In this document: in pieces, positions 42,470 to 53,675 of the stretch
Layout: each line of letters opens with the position of its first letter
Numbering within the stretch: the first letter of the stretch is position 1
Assembly: GCA_023653785.1 (NCBI GenBank)
Contig: JAMKCH010007254.1
Location: forward strand, 1-64,000
DNA length: 64,000 nt
Source of the DNA: Ophioderma brevispina
Lineage: Eukaryota; Echinodermata; Ophiuroidea; Amphilepidida; Ophiodermatidae
Direction of reading: 5' to 3'
Notes under the pieces: generated by a model
Told to the model about the DNA's origin: nothing
Database searches by the model: none
What the model saw: only the letters and a program-made list of their open reading frames with translations
Program-made: the position numbers and the translations under genes

Positions 42470-43500
42470 TCAAGATGGCGTCCAAATATGAAAAATTATT
42501 GAAAATGCGTCATATTGGGCCAAATAATCATTAATTTGAGGAAAAAACCACCACCATATATTTTCAAGGGCCATCAGAAACTCTTACCAAGCATTATCTT
42601 GTTTTCAGATCCAGGATGGCTGCCAAAATGTCCTTAAAATTTCTACCAAAATGGTAAAATTGTGAATAAATTCACAGTTTGACTAGATATAATAATTGTG
42701 TGAAGAAAACGCGCAATTTCATTTATGGCCATCGTAAGCTCTTGTCAGGCATATATTTAATATCGTCTTTCCTTAATTCCAAGATGGCAGCCAATATGGA
42801 CGTCTTCAAATGTCGTTAAACGTTACAATTTACCATCTGGATATATTTGGTTATAATATCCGAAAATCACGAAAAAGTACGAATTTAAGTTTGAAATAAT
42901 ATGACCTTGACAATTAAAAACTCATGTCTGGTATATATTTTGGTTTGTTAACATACTTAAAATGAAAAATTATGGCAATATGCCTTCCGTTTAAGTTATT
43001 TAAACCTACCAAATTGCCAGGTATTTGTTATCACTTGACCAACATCTTGAAATTTAAGGTTGGTAACAAATATAAATATCTGGTGATGAAAAAAATGTCT
43101 CATATCCCAATCTATAATTTATAATAATTTTTAGATGATACATAACTAAATATAATACAGACATAATGGTAATTTGTAGCTTTTGAACAGTCTGAAACAG
43201 CAGATGTATTGGTCACCATCTGGGATTTCTCCATTGCTATCAAAACGGAAGTGCCAGACACGAGTTTCTAATGGTCAAGGACATAATCGTACACTTTATT
43301 ATACACATTTGGAAATATTTTTGGATGATATAACCAAACAAATTACATATAATATGGTAATTTTAAGGTTTTATCATTGAATGCGTCCGTTTTGGCCGCC
43401 ATCTTGAATTTGAAGACGCTATCAAGAGAACGCTAGATAAGAGTTTGTGATGGTCAAAGAAATATATCCTACCCTTTCAGTTACACCTTCATGGTACTTG
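42470..43500. repeat. Degenerate tandem units carrying AAGATGGCNGCC motifs
   Basis: Loose units of about 140-190 bp, each with a CAAGATGGC-GCCAA-like motif (42471, 42613, 42781, reversed at 43391) and an AAACTC-TT-GGCATAT-like phrase (CATCAGAAACTCTTACC, CATCGTAAGCTCTTGTC, TTAAAAACTCATGTCTGG). Copy B keeps the later units (58325-58900). The motif resembles the YY1 consensus AAGATGGCGGC; any binding is inference. Confidence 0.55.
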
Positions 43501-44696
43501 AGCGTTTTCTATGATTTTTGAAATGACGTCATATTAATTTAAAATTGGCACCACCGATTTGTTGATAAAGTGGCTAACGTACATAAGGCCCATGAACTTT
43601 ATATGTTACATTATCTAGTGTATGAAAATTTGGCGGTACTTACATCTATTTTGGGAACCCCAACAGCATTAGTTAGTTTTGCTCACAATTTATTGTTAAT
43701 TTTTTGCCATGAACCTGCTCTAGTTCATTAATGATGATATCATTTTTTTTTGTGATAAACGCGTTTGTTGCATATTTTAGGTTATTATGATTTAAACCAG
43801 AGGCGGGAATTCCCACCCACCTCTTCCTTTGTTGACTTTCTTTCCCTTTTTTCCAGCAGGAAATTGCGAGAGAGGAGTAAGAGAGCTCGCCTTTGTGGTT
43901 AATTAAAGATTGTCTAATGCTTATATATTTTCATATATATATTTTATGTGTTGATTTTTTTTTTAATATCGCAATATTCACTTCAGTTTGCAGCTGTGAA
44001 TGCGATTTAAGTCCGAAAAAAATGTAATTAGTAGTTAGCCCCAAAACCGAAATACGAAATGCGTTTTTTTTATTTTTAAAACTTTTTTGGAGAAAAGGAT
44101 TTTTAGGATTACATATATTTATTAAATGAAATTTTCTCTCTATTAGTCATTTTTATCTAAAGAAAATCAAAATGTTCTCAGCTCATAAAATACAAACATG
44201 AAATGTATTTTAAAAAGGCTCAAAAATCGGCCTGCTGGAAGCGACCAACTAATAATAATAAAAAAAATAATCACGTTGTCATCGATGAAAACCAGGTACT
44301 CAGAATAATTGGCAACTCCATGGAATTAAACACTGCTTAATTTGTTTCAATTGTCATAAAATATTTAATAACCTTCTGCAAATGTATCTGCAGAGACATA
44401 AGCCTCTCGACTCTCTGTATAATTGTAATTACGATCGCTAGTGACGTAATTATCAAAAAACACGGGTATATAGAAACCATACCATTATGAGACTCAACAT
44501 GTATATTGAGAATACACCAAAAAGGTTGTCTATTATTGTACATCTTTGCCGGAAAGCAGTTATTTTGTGTTAAGTATTTCAAACGGCAACAAAGCGTGCC
44601 ATAGAAATATAAGAACCTAGGAATGATAAAGATTGACATTTTGCAACGATAAAAATCATTTTAGTATTTAATTTCACAATTATACAATGGGACATT

Positions 44697-45775
44697 ACAT
44701 GCTGTCCCAAAAATGTTAACACTCGAGACAAAGGTATTTTGTTAAAAAAGGAATGTACGCATAGGTCTTTGTTCGGTATTATCTTAAAGCCAAATAAATA
44801 AGCTTTTATTTGCCGTTTATTCTATTCCAATCCGATATGCAGAACAAAAAAGATATGCTTCATCAAATATAAGAGTGCAAAATCTGCTTGGTCCGATTTT
44901 TGCCTTAAGCATTTGAAATGCATGACGCAATTTGAATACACTTGCCCTCAGAGCACATATTCTTTCTATCTTAAAAGGAAAACAAATATATCTTGCTATG
45001 TTATTCTATTGAAGGAAGACTTTGAGATTCCTGTCACCGTGTTTTATCAAGGCTCATTGTTGGATCTACCACAATGGATCTTCTAACAAGAGAGATGTTG
45101 GCTTGAGTTCCTGCCATTCTGGTTCGTTATGGGTCTGTTGGACTTGTGGTACCGGTGTCTTTATTTCAAATCTGGCTGCTTCACTAGTCCATGTAGGCCT
45201 ACTATCAGAGGTTTCGTTTCTTTTTGTTTGTTTGCGTATTTTGTTGTTTATTCTCGCTTCAGAATAATAGGTTTCCTGGGAAATTCAATACTGAAGCATC
45301 TGATTGTTTGTTTGGCTGATTTGGTTTGCTTTGGTTTGGCTTTAGCATTCTGTGTAACTTTAAGAGATTTGATAAGGCTAAACCTGGTAATGAAAGTGAA
45401 CTAACTGCTTTATTTTTGAAAATCAAACACCGAAGTATTGTTTTTCACACTTTACTGCCCATAATGAAGTTCAAATGCGATTGTCAATATCTTCAGTAGG
45501 TTCAATAGTCAATCAATAACTTCCAATTTTGAGTATGTTATAAAATCATGTTTCCCGCAATCTTACAAATGTAACCAATGCAAATCGGACCAAACCGATT
45601 TTGCACTCTTTTTGACAAAGCATATCTGTTGTTCTGCATATTGGATTGGAATGAAATAAACGGCAAATTAAAGCTTATTTATTTGGCTTTAAGTGCATAC
45701 CAAACAAAGAGCCATGCATAGTTTTTTTTTAACAAAATGCCTTTGTTGCAAGTTTTTTTTTTGGACAGCCTATAT
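44697..45775. mobile_element. Old foldback element shared by both Z copies
   Basis: 44697-44905 is mirrored by 45580-45775: GCTGTCC..AAAAA, ACAAAGG-ATTTTGTTAAAA, TTAAAGCCAAATAAATAAGC, TTTGCCGTTTATT and GAGTGCAAAATC-G-TTGGTCC. The loop is about 670 bp and non-coding. The same structure occurs in copy B at about 60365-61625, so it predates the A/B split. Confidence 0.75.
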
Positions 45776-47000
45776 GATTTGATGTTTATGAGTCACATCA
45801 GCTTTATGCTACGAGAAATAAAGATTTTAATTTCAGGCCACCATCAGTCATGCATTAACAAATGCAGTCGTGAAGGACATTATTTTTTATCTTCCGTGCG
45901 TGATGAATGCTGGAACATGGTATTAATGCATAGGTTTAAGGCCCATCTGGATCAAAATCGTGCACTATCTGATAGAAGTGTAACATTTGGTACACACTTT
46001 ATATGGACCATAACCAATCATTTCAAAACGGGACCCCAGTTTGATTAGACCTGTGTCGGCTTTGGTGGCCCGTTTTAAAAGTGACTGCCATTCAAATTTT
46101 CAATATCTCATATCCCGGCTAATAACACTAAAATATTTGTGTCTATACCTATGTTTTGAATGCCAGAGTATCCAAATATGACATTATTATTTTAATATAT
46201 TCTGTCAGGTATTTTGTTTTCCAATATGGCCGCCAATTTGGAAAAAAGGGCACTTTTTCATATCTTGCTCAAAATGATATTGACTATTTTTTGTGTTTTT
46301 GTGTCTAAACTTATGTTTTTAGGGCCAAGAAGTCCAAATATGACAAATTTTAAATAACAGTCATTGCGTTTTTTAATATAACAGCCATTTTGATTCAAAA
46401 TTAAACCATTTTCTTAGATAGAGCCAATCTATTAACCTTTGAGATGTAATTAAGGCAATCAAAGACCACTCCCGGAAGCTGCCGTTTGGACCATGGTGAC
46501 GTCAACTAGGTTCTTGAATTGCAACACGGATCTAAAAACTGATCCAATAACAATGTATGCAGCTAAGTGTGTCATAAAATAATTTGAAAGTGAACCATGC
46601 AAACATGCTGGGCAGGCCTGGTACATGACATCATGTTGATTCATGTTGATTTCACCACGGCACAATCAGTTTGAAAATGGCACCTCCTGTAGGTTGCTAT
46701 ATTGAATTAATTTAATTACAATACTTGTCTGAGGTGTAGACATAACCCGGGAGCTAGCATACATTTTGTAACACATCTCAAGTACAAAAGGTTTGAGTGA
46801 TTAAATATGTTGACAGCCTGACAGGGACCCCTGAAACGTGATTCTTAAGTGCTGCATATGGTGCCCAATGATGATCAAGCAATATTATTAACCGAGATAT
46901 GAGGCATTGAAAATAATAATGGCGACCATTTTGAAAAATGACCACTGCGGCCGCCACAGGTCAAATCCACCTGGGGTCTCGTTTTAAAATAGTCAGGTAG

Positions 47001-47774
47001 GCCTATAGTCCATTTAAGTATGTGCCAAGTGTCATATTTGATATCACAAAGTGAAAGATTTTTTGCTAATCCTCTGGACTGTATTAGGTGTCGTATACCA
47101 TGAACATGCCGGTGTAAAGGGCTTCATAGACGACAACGGAATAAAGCGTGAAACTAATGTTGCGTAAAGAGTCAACTGAATCGAGTGCCCTATTCTTCAC
47201 CGTTGTAGGTGGACATGAGTCCGGAGGACCTTATCTCCTGCCACACCGGTTATCCGACTCTAACGGGCAGAACATGCGCATTTTCCTCTTTGTCTACAAG
47301 GAGACTTCCACAAAAGTTTTCTTTTTTCATGCCGTTAAAAGGTTCTAAGTCCGCACTTTTTTCTAAGGGTAGTTTACAATCACTATTGTCAGTGTTTAGA
47401 AACAGTGTGGCAAATTGTGTTTAGAGTTTGACATTTTAATTCGTAAACACTTGGCATCGAAAGCCTAAACACCTATGTGCAATACCCTAAACATGTTTAG
47501 ATTTTTAAACATGTTTAGATATAAGTGTTTAGATATTAAACAGACATTTCAAAATGTTAAATGTTTAAAACGCCGTGCAAAATAGTTTTAGAAAGTGTTT
47601 TATTTCAAGCACTGTTTTTTGAATTTTAACCTTTTATTTGACGGAAAATGCACTGTATGTAGAAGAGTCCGACGTATCGATTATCATTGTTATAGGAAAT
47701 TTTCAATTTGTATAAGTACATTGATCTGAAATCAGCATCAAAAGGATAGAAATAGTTGAGCTGATAAAATTGCA
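47001..47774. repeat. MITE fragment plus TGTTTAGA-rich DNA
   Basis: 47108-47250 is a CACCGGTGT-family MITE fragment (GCCGGTGTAAAGG, GACAACGGAATAAAGCGTGA, AGTCCGGAGGACC). 47385-47570 has repeated TGTTTAGA/ACATGTTTAG motifs. No gene. Confidence 0.6.
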
Positions 47775-49482
47775 ACATGGGTTTTCGTCATATTTAATGA
47801 TCGCTTCCAAATAACAAAATAGTGATCATTACTCACCAAGACTCTGTGAACTTTGGAGTACCACAAGGGGTCATACTTGGCCCCCTACTTTTTACAATCT
47901 ATATTATGACCTTCAACCCATCTAGAGTCCTCGATCTAAGTGTATTGTATGCTGATGACACAGCAATTTTTGTTAGAGGTAAAACATTTGAGGGGATAAA
48001 AGAATACTTAATCTTGAATAATCATGTCGCCCAAATTGGCTATAAAAAAACAGAAAAACTTTCTTACTTTGAATGTTAAACAACTAAACAATGCAGTTAT
48101 GCTACCAACGCAACTAGCCACATCTAATGGGCCCCTTGACAGTTTACATTACACACTAGATCCAATATAAAGTCAACAGTTTAAAATACCTTGGCATATG
48201 GCTTAACCCTTTCTCTACCTGGACACCTAATATTGACAAATGGTTTCCAAAATTAATAAACGTATTGGGGCTGCTCAGGCGCATTCGAAATGTCCTTCCT
48301 CAACATACCTTTTCTTACTTTTTAAATCACGTATTGTCCCTCACTTTGATTATGTAATGTGTATGGGGGAATGCATTCACGACTAATCTGAACCAGCCTT
48401 GACAAACTTCAAAATGCAGCTGGTAAAATCATTCTTGGCCTTCCCCGGATATCCCACGGATATTCTGCTTAATAAACTTGGGTGGCTGACGCTGCATGAT
48501 TCTTCGTCTTTACATCTTAATGTCATGGTCTATAAACGTCTTACCCCAGTCCCTCCCATCAAACCTGTGTAATATGTTTAATCTTGTTTATGAAACCCAT
48601 GCTCATGTGACTAGGGGAAGGGCAAGTACTCAGGTAACCTTGTTCCTCCTGTATGCAAAAATGATTCTGATAAGCGTAAATTTACTTCAAGAAGTGGGCT
48701 GTGTCATTCAATGCACTTCCATTATTAGCCAAAAATCCTCTTCCACCAACTGGTAAAGCTTCACGTATTTTTTGTCTCATAACCTTGTGTGCTTATTATA
48801 TACTTGCAATGTTCTTCCTTAGCTCCATACACAGTGGGGGGGGTTGTGAGGGTGTGTATGTTCGTGTGAATGTGTGTTCAGTTTTTGATTTGTGACTGAG
48901 AATGAGAGTGTGTGAGTGAGTGAGTGGGTGGTGGGGGGGGGGAGTGAGTGAGGAGTGAGCGAGTGATGTGAAGGGAGTGAGTGAGGTGAGTGAGGAGTGA
49001 GTGAGTGAGTGAGTGAGTGAGTGAGTTGGTGGCGTGGGGGGGATGGGTGGGGAGGGGGGGGGTGGGTGGTGGGGTTGGTGGAGGTGTGAAGTGAGGAGGT
49101 GCGTGAAAGAGTGGGGAGGTGCTGCTGTTGAGAATGGTTTGAGATGGTGGTTTGGTAGGTTTTGTTTTTTAGGTTTTACTTAAGTTTACTTTACTAAATT
49201 CATTTAAATAAGATGTAGTGGTTTTAATTTTTTTTTTTAAGAGCTGATGTGCAATATCCCAGCTGGGGGGGCGGTTTGAATTTTTTGTAGTTAGCATAAT
49301 TTAAAATGATATTGTTTTCTTTGTGGGTGTGTGTTATATTTTGTACGTGTAGTGACTTTTGAGTGTATTTATGTTTGACGCACCTGGCACCCTGAAAAAA
49401 CAGTGGGTTGAGCACTGAAGGGGTTTCACATGGGCAAAAAGGAAGAACTAATAAATAAATAAATAAATAAATAAATAAATCA
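47775..49482 (+). pseudogene. CR1/Jockey-type non-LTR retrotransposon, 5' truncated
   Basis: Begins inside RT: FSSYLNDRFQITK (about 47780), VNFGVPQGVILGPLLFTIYI (47849-47908, fingers/palm) and LYADDTAIF (47946-47972, catalytic YADD intact locally). The downstream thumb is broken: SLKYLGIWL (about 48180), RRIRNVLPQHT (about 48280), GWLTLHDSS (about 48480), KFTSRSG (about 48680). The 3' UTR includes a GAGT/GTGA microsatellite (48895-49130) and ends with an AAAT tail (49450-49482). Several stops and frameshifts make it non-functional. TSDs not found. Confidence 0.88.
48890..49130. repeat. GAGT/GTGA microsatellite, G-rich
   Basis: Imperfect (GAGT)n with GGGG runs inside the 3' part of the 47775-49482 retrotransposon. 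Strong strand asymmetry: almost no C on the plus strand. Confidence 0.95.
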
Positions 49483-49674
49483 TTTTATATTCTTAGTACC
49501 GTTAAACAAAGCTGGACTATACCACGGACTCGCATAGTATGAGGTCGTAATATCTGAAAAGAACAACATTGAACTTGATTTTATATGGGCTGGAGCCAGC
49601 ATTTTATGATTTATTCCTTACCCCATTATATGTTCTAAGACTTTCCTTCCACTGGCCTGAACAGCATTTGTAAA

Positions 49675-50977
49675 AAGGCGTGTTTTTAGTGCTCCTTGAT
49701 CTCAGTGCCGCCTTTGACACTACACCCATGAAATTCTCTTTGACAGACTGAAATGAAATCGTATACTGGCAGTGCTCTTAATTGGATCAGATCCTACTTT
49801 TACAGGCGTAGCACTAGTGGTGTGCATCAATGGTATTAAATCTGACATATATCCTCTTGATTATGGTCTATTACAGGGATCCATAGTTGGACCCCTGTCT
49901 TTTGCTATTTAATACCCTACCTAATGTAATCATCAGAGTCATGGCCTTTCTTATCACCTCTACGCTGATGATGTTCAAACTTTAATCGTTTGAATTTAAT
50001 CCATCATGCAACACTTCCATCAACTCTGCTTTGTCCTGTCTTACCAAGTGCTTTCTACTATTCAGGACTGGATGACTTGTAACATGCCTTAAACTACCAA
50101 AGACAAGAACGTGAATTTTTTGTTGCACTTGCACAACAACAAACGTCCGCATGCCAGACATTAGTCTTGTTATTGGCCAAGAAACAATAAAACCTTCAGA
50201 GACTGTGCGGAATCTTGGCATAATCTTTGACACCCACATGTCCATGTCAAACCAGATTGCCTCACTGTCACAAAGTGTAATTTATCATCTTCGCAACATA
50301 TCACGTGTTCGGCGCTTTCTTGATTTTGAAACGTGCAATTCTGTCATCCGTGCACTGATATTATCCAGGCTGGACTATGGTAATGTTTTACTCATGGGCG
50401 CAAATACACCTGAAACTGTACGGCTTCAACGCCTGCAAAATTGGGCTGCAAAAATTATCTTCCTCGCTAATAAGAGGGACCATGCCTCTCCACTCTTGCA
50501 ACAGCTCCACTGGCTACCAATTAAGCAACGTAGTATCTTTAAAGTTCTGCTCTATGTGTATAAATGCTTCACAGGTTCTGCTCCAGGTTATTTGACAACT
50601 TGCCTGGAGCTGTATAACCCAATGCGACAGGGATTACGCTCAGCCACTGACACAACCAAACTCATTGTTCCCAAAATTCATAGCCGGACTCTACTCTCTG
50701 CAGCTGACAAATCCTTTGCTTTCAATGCACCTAAAATTTGGAATCAACTACCCGTTTCTATACGTACTGCCACATCACTGCCAGTCTTTAAAAAACAGTT
50801 ACAAACACACTTGTTTGCTCAAATGTAATTTGTGCATTTTCAGTTGTTTTCTCATTCATGTTATTTTGCTGCATTCATTCTTTGCATTGTATAATTCTGT
50901 TTGTTTTATCTTATGCGCTGTGGTCATTTTGGAATGGCGTTTTATAAAAACACATTGTATGTATGTATGTATGTATA
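49675..50977 (+). pseudogene. L2/CR1-type non-LTR retrotransposon with 225-codon C-terminal frame
   Basis: RT palm pieces: FLVLLDLSAAFDT (about 49685), LNWIRSYFYRRST-like (about 49775), LLQGSIVGPLSFAI-like (about 49870) and HLYADDVQT (about 49955-49980), separated by frameshifts. The frame at 50151-50828 is open and gives the thumb and tail: VRNLGIIFDTHMSM, LRNISRVRRFL, LILSRLDYGNVLL, RLQRLQNWAAKII, LLQQLHWLPIKQR, FNAPKIWNQLPVSIR, FKKQLQTHLF. This is the standard L2/CR1 C-terminus. The 3' end is a TGTA microsatellite tail (50956-50976). It starts within RT, so it is 5' truncated. Confidence 0.93.
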
Positions 50978-51102
50978 ATACGAATGAACTGAGCTTTGTC
51001 ATCTGTAGGACTCGCAATTTGTTCACATCAGTGCATTCAACAGGTGTAAACTGTGAATAGGATTATAGACAATGTCACCTTGGGATCAAAGGATATATTG
51101 TT

Positions 51103-51391
51103 AAAGCGGTACTGGCACATTTTCAGAAAATATGAAATTTTAGTCTAGGCCATTGGAGGAATAGAGATATATTTTACACATAAAAATAACATACACAAAA
51201 AACAGATTGGGAGATTAATAAGAGGCTAAAGACATCCACGTAATTTGTAGGCGAACTTTTATATATGTTTGCTGCCGGGGTTTGCTGTAACTTTAATCAA
51301 CAAATGTGTCTATTACATGAATATCATATGACTCGTACTCATTGATATTAAAACCAGAATGTCAAAGACCGGTCAAACAACACCATAGAGG
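51103..51391 (-). mobile_element. Reversed partial TTAA MITE (AGAGACACTGGCA family)
   Basis: TTAAAGCGGTACTGGCACAT is the reversed end of 18114-18584. The homology runs to about CCGGTCAAACAACACC, where the 9-bp-TSD hairpin at 51392 inserted. Faint homology may resume after 51571 (GGGTTAATAGAACGA). Confidence 0.75.
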
Positions 51392-51562
51392 GGGTGTTTC
51401 CATAAGATGATACCCTTTTCTGACATACTTTTCTGACACCTATGAATTCGGAAACCTTAACGGACCTTAACGGAATAAACCACACGGTTTATGTGGTTTA
51501 TTCCGTTAAGGTTTCCGAATTCATAGGGTGTCAGAAAAGTATGTCACCTTATGGAAACACCC
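51392..51562. mobile_element. Near-perfect hairpin MITE with 9-bp TSD
   Basis: Arms GGGTGTTTCCATAAG..CTTTTCTGACATACTTTTCT, then AACCTTAACGGAATAAACCA, pair with their complement across a loop near 51484. CCATAGAGG is duplicated at 51383-51391 and 51563-51571. A 9-bp TSD with long TIRs suggests MULE-type transposition. Left-arm differences (AAGATGATAC for AAGGTGACAC; a 13-bp repeat GGACCTTAACGGA) are small. A solo arm of the family lies at 55588-55650. Confidence 0.9.
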
Positions 51563-51716
51563 CCATAGAGGACTGTCAAATCGTGTACCAAGCATTTTTC
51601 AATGGGAATGAATTTGGCCATGACCGACGGGGTTAATAGAACGAGTTTGGGATTTATTCCGTATTGAAATGTGTGGTACACGATTTGGCACTCCACAACT
51701 CTCACGAGGTGCAAAG

Positions 51717-52400
51717 TTTCATCATTTATTCAAAAAGGAACGAAGGTGAAAAAAAGTCATGAAAGAACTGTTGCTTGGTAAGCTGTAACCTATGTAACAT
51801 CTTTGTGCAGAACCAAGATCCAGGACTTACGGACCTCATTTCTAGCGAGTTCTGTTAGAAATGGGGTTACGCAGCAAGTGTCTGGTTTTGGTTCTGCACA
51901 AAGATGTTAGGTCATAGTCTGTCAAACAAGTTTTCTTTCATGACTTTTGTTCATCTTTATTTCCTTTTCGTATGAGAGCTAATGATGAAACATAAGGTCA
52001 GGGTTAATTGAACGCACAGTAAAAGCCCAAGGTCTATTTAATCGTGAGCGAGGATGCTGGTATCTTGTGCTTTGCGTCATGAAAAAAAAATCAATCTTAA
52101 TCTGGGTGATGATAGCACCTGAATTCTTTTCAACTGCATGGTAGTAACAATGGCTCTGCACTGCCAGATAAAACAAGAATCTGGAGTACTTTTATATCCT
52201 CTGCATATTGAGCGGATTTACTGGATATCGACAATGCTATTATTTGCTAGAGTCAATGCAGCATGATGTACATCGCTGGGTCACTGATGTTTATGGAAAT
52301 AATTTGTTAAGAAAAAAACTTTTTATTTATTTTCAAACATATGTGCAACTTTTAGACTTGACATCAGTTACTTCGCCTATATGCGTAATCAAAGTCCTGT
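51717..52400. repeat. Family Y copy 2
   Basis: Hairpin part at 51717-51990 (GTTGCTTGGTAAGCTGTAAC and CATCTTTGTGCAGAACCAAG mirrored after AGAAATGGGGTTACG), then the tail (ACGCACAGTAAAAGCCCAAG, GTGCTTTGCGTCATGAAA, GAGCGGATTTACTGGATATC, TCAGTTACTTCGCC). No piggyBac-like MITE here, unlike copy 1. Confidence 0.8.
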
Positions 52401-52539
52401 TCCAATGTTCTTTCTCTCTTTGATTCCATGGCCTAATAGTCATGTTCTTTAAATGAACAATGCAGTTGCATTGCAATAATGTCCAGGGCCCATTCATGAC
52501 TTTAGTTCTGCAGAGTTTGCTGCCATCATTAGCGTAACT

Positions 52540-52739
52540 CACTATGAGCTAGTAAAATCTCAATACTCTTGGCACAGTTCAGTAGCCTTCATTCACCAAT
52601 GTATTTAGAAAATACACGCCCTGGTTTTGGGGTATGGTATATGATACCCAGATCATACAAGGTCAGATCATGTCAATATATGTACACGTACAACCAATGA
52701 ACTGTGCCCTTGGTGGATGAGCGTTTGTAACTCATAGTG
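52540..52739. mobile_element. MITE with CACTATGAG ends (copy 1)
   Basis: The left end CACTATGAGCTAG and the right end, reversed CACTATGAGTTAC, flank 200 bp with inner inverted pairs TCTTGGCACAGTTCAGT and CCAAGGGCACAGTTCATT. Copy 2 at 59864-60065 sits in Z copy B. Non-coding. The phrase GTATTTAGAAAATACAC lies in the middle of both. Confidence 0.8.
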
Positions 52740-53514
52740 ACCCGTACGCAATTTTCCACCGATCCGAGTTCTCATATTTTGACCTCTCTTGTTATTACTT
52801 GTATTATTTACCTACCACATTGGTTAACACGCCTCTTTCCAGACGCTTAGCACGATTTGCAATGTCATAACTAACACGCATAGAGCAACTGCCTGTGTTT
52901 GTAATGAATCCAGTCATTTGTTTAAATATTTCCTCTAGACATGTATAGCGGCTGGTACTGCAGTAATTCCAACTGTTGTTCCCGCAGCTGTAATGGACTG
53001 ACACGCTCACACCATACACGGATTTCACCATAAATACAAGCGGCAATTACACCGCGTTAAGGTTTCACAGCCAGTTATCGCCATCTTAGCCCTAATTTTA
53101 ATATTTTTTCCCAACCCTACACATCAAAAGCATTGTCATAGGGTCGTTTCATATTTTTTCGTATTGCATAGAAATCCGTCGTAAATTCAAGTTTTGGTTT
53201 CAAATCAATTCCTTTGCCATTTGAATGACACATAGGGCCCTACAACTATGAAGTGTAAACAGGCATCTTTAAAGTTAGTAAGTTACACCATAGTGAGTAT
53301 ATCTCATCGGGTGTATCCTGAGGCCGTAAATAGACTAAAGGCCAACATTTTTACATTATTTCGGATATAATCCTTGAACATACAAAAATTAAAAGTCAGT
53401 AGAAACATCCAAAATCATGGACCTAGGGTCCCCTCAAGATTCGTTTCTGAATCCAAAAACACACTGATTCCTATTCTAGGCAGACGAGTCCTGTCGATTG
53501 AATAATGCCCGTTT
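52740..53514. other. No gene seen
   Basis: An 80-codon minus frame at 52804-53046 is Cys/Ser/Tyr-rich without a recognised motif. No repeat ends recognised. Confidence 0.4.
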
Positions 53515-53675
53515 GAAAGTAGGCCGTCCACCGTGAGCCATAGTCCTGGGTCCTAAACTACAATGGAATAAAGCGTGAAACTAATTTTGCGTGCAAGTCA
53601 ACTTAATCGAGTCCCTACCTTTACCGTTGAATGTGGACTACAAGTCCGGCGGACTATAAAAAACTCCTACACCGT
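53515..53675. mobile_element. CACCGGTGT-family MITE, diverged
   Basis: GGAATAAAGCGTGAAACTAA, the CAAGTCAACTTAATCGAGT core and ACTACAAGTCCGGCGGACTA, ending CTCCTACACCGTG, match the family at 869 and 23193. The left end is degraded. Confidence 0.7.

Larger units (their letters stand above)
39740..47000. repeat. Long dispersed repeat family Z, copy A
   Basis: Collinear with copy B (56185-63960): 39740-39787 with 41963-42335 matches 56185-56595; 42760-44640 matches 58318-60310; 44640-45780 matches 60310-61640; 45780-46280 matches 61640-62010; 46880-47000 matches 63845-63960. Shared landmarks include TAGGTAGTTTCCCAT, GAGATGATGCAATGCATATG, CTTTCCTTAATTCCAAGATG and CCGAGATATGAGGCATTG. Total unit about 5 kb after removing insertions, with no long frame or recognised protein. 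It lacks obvious transposon ends, so its class is unknown. 46745-46870 carries one arm sequence of copy B. Confidence 0.8.

Noticed and set aside
39740..47000. Helitron identity for family Z
   Set aside because: No 5' TC start, 3' hairpin plus CTRR end, or Rep/helicase coding could be identified.
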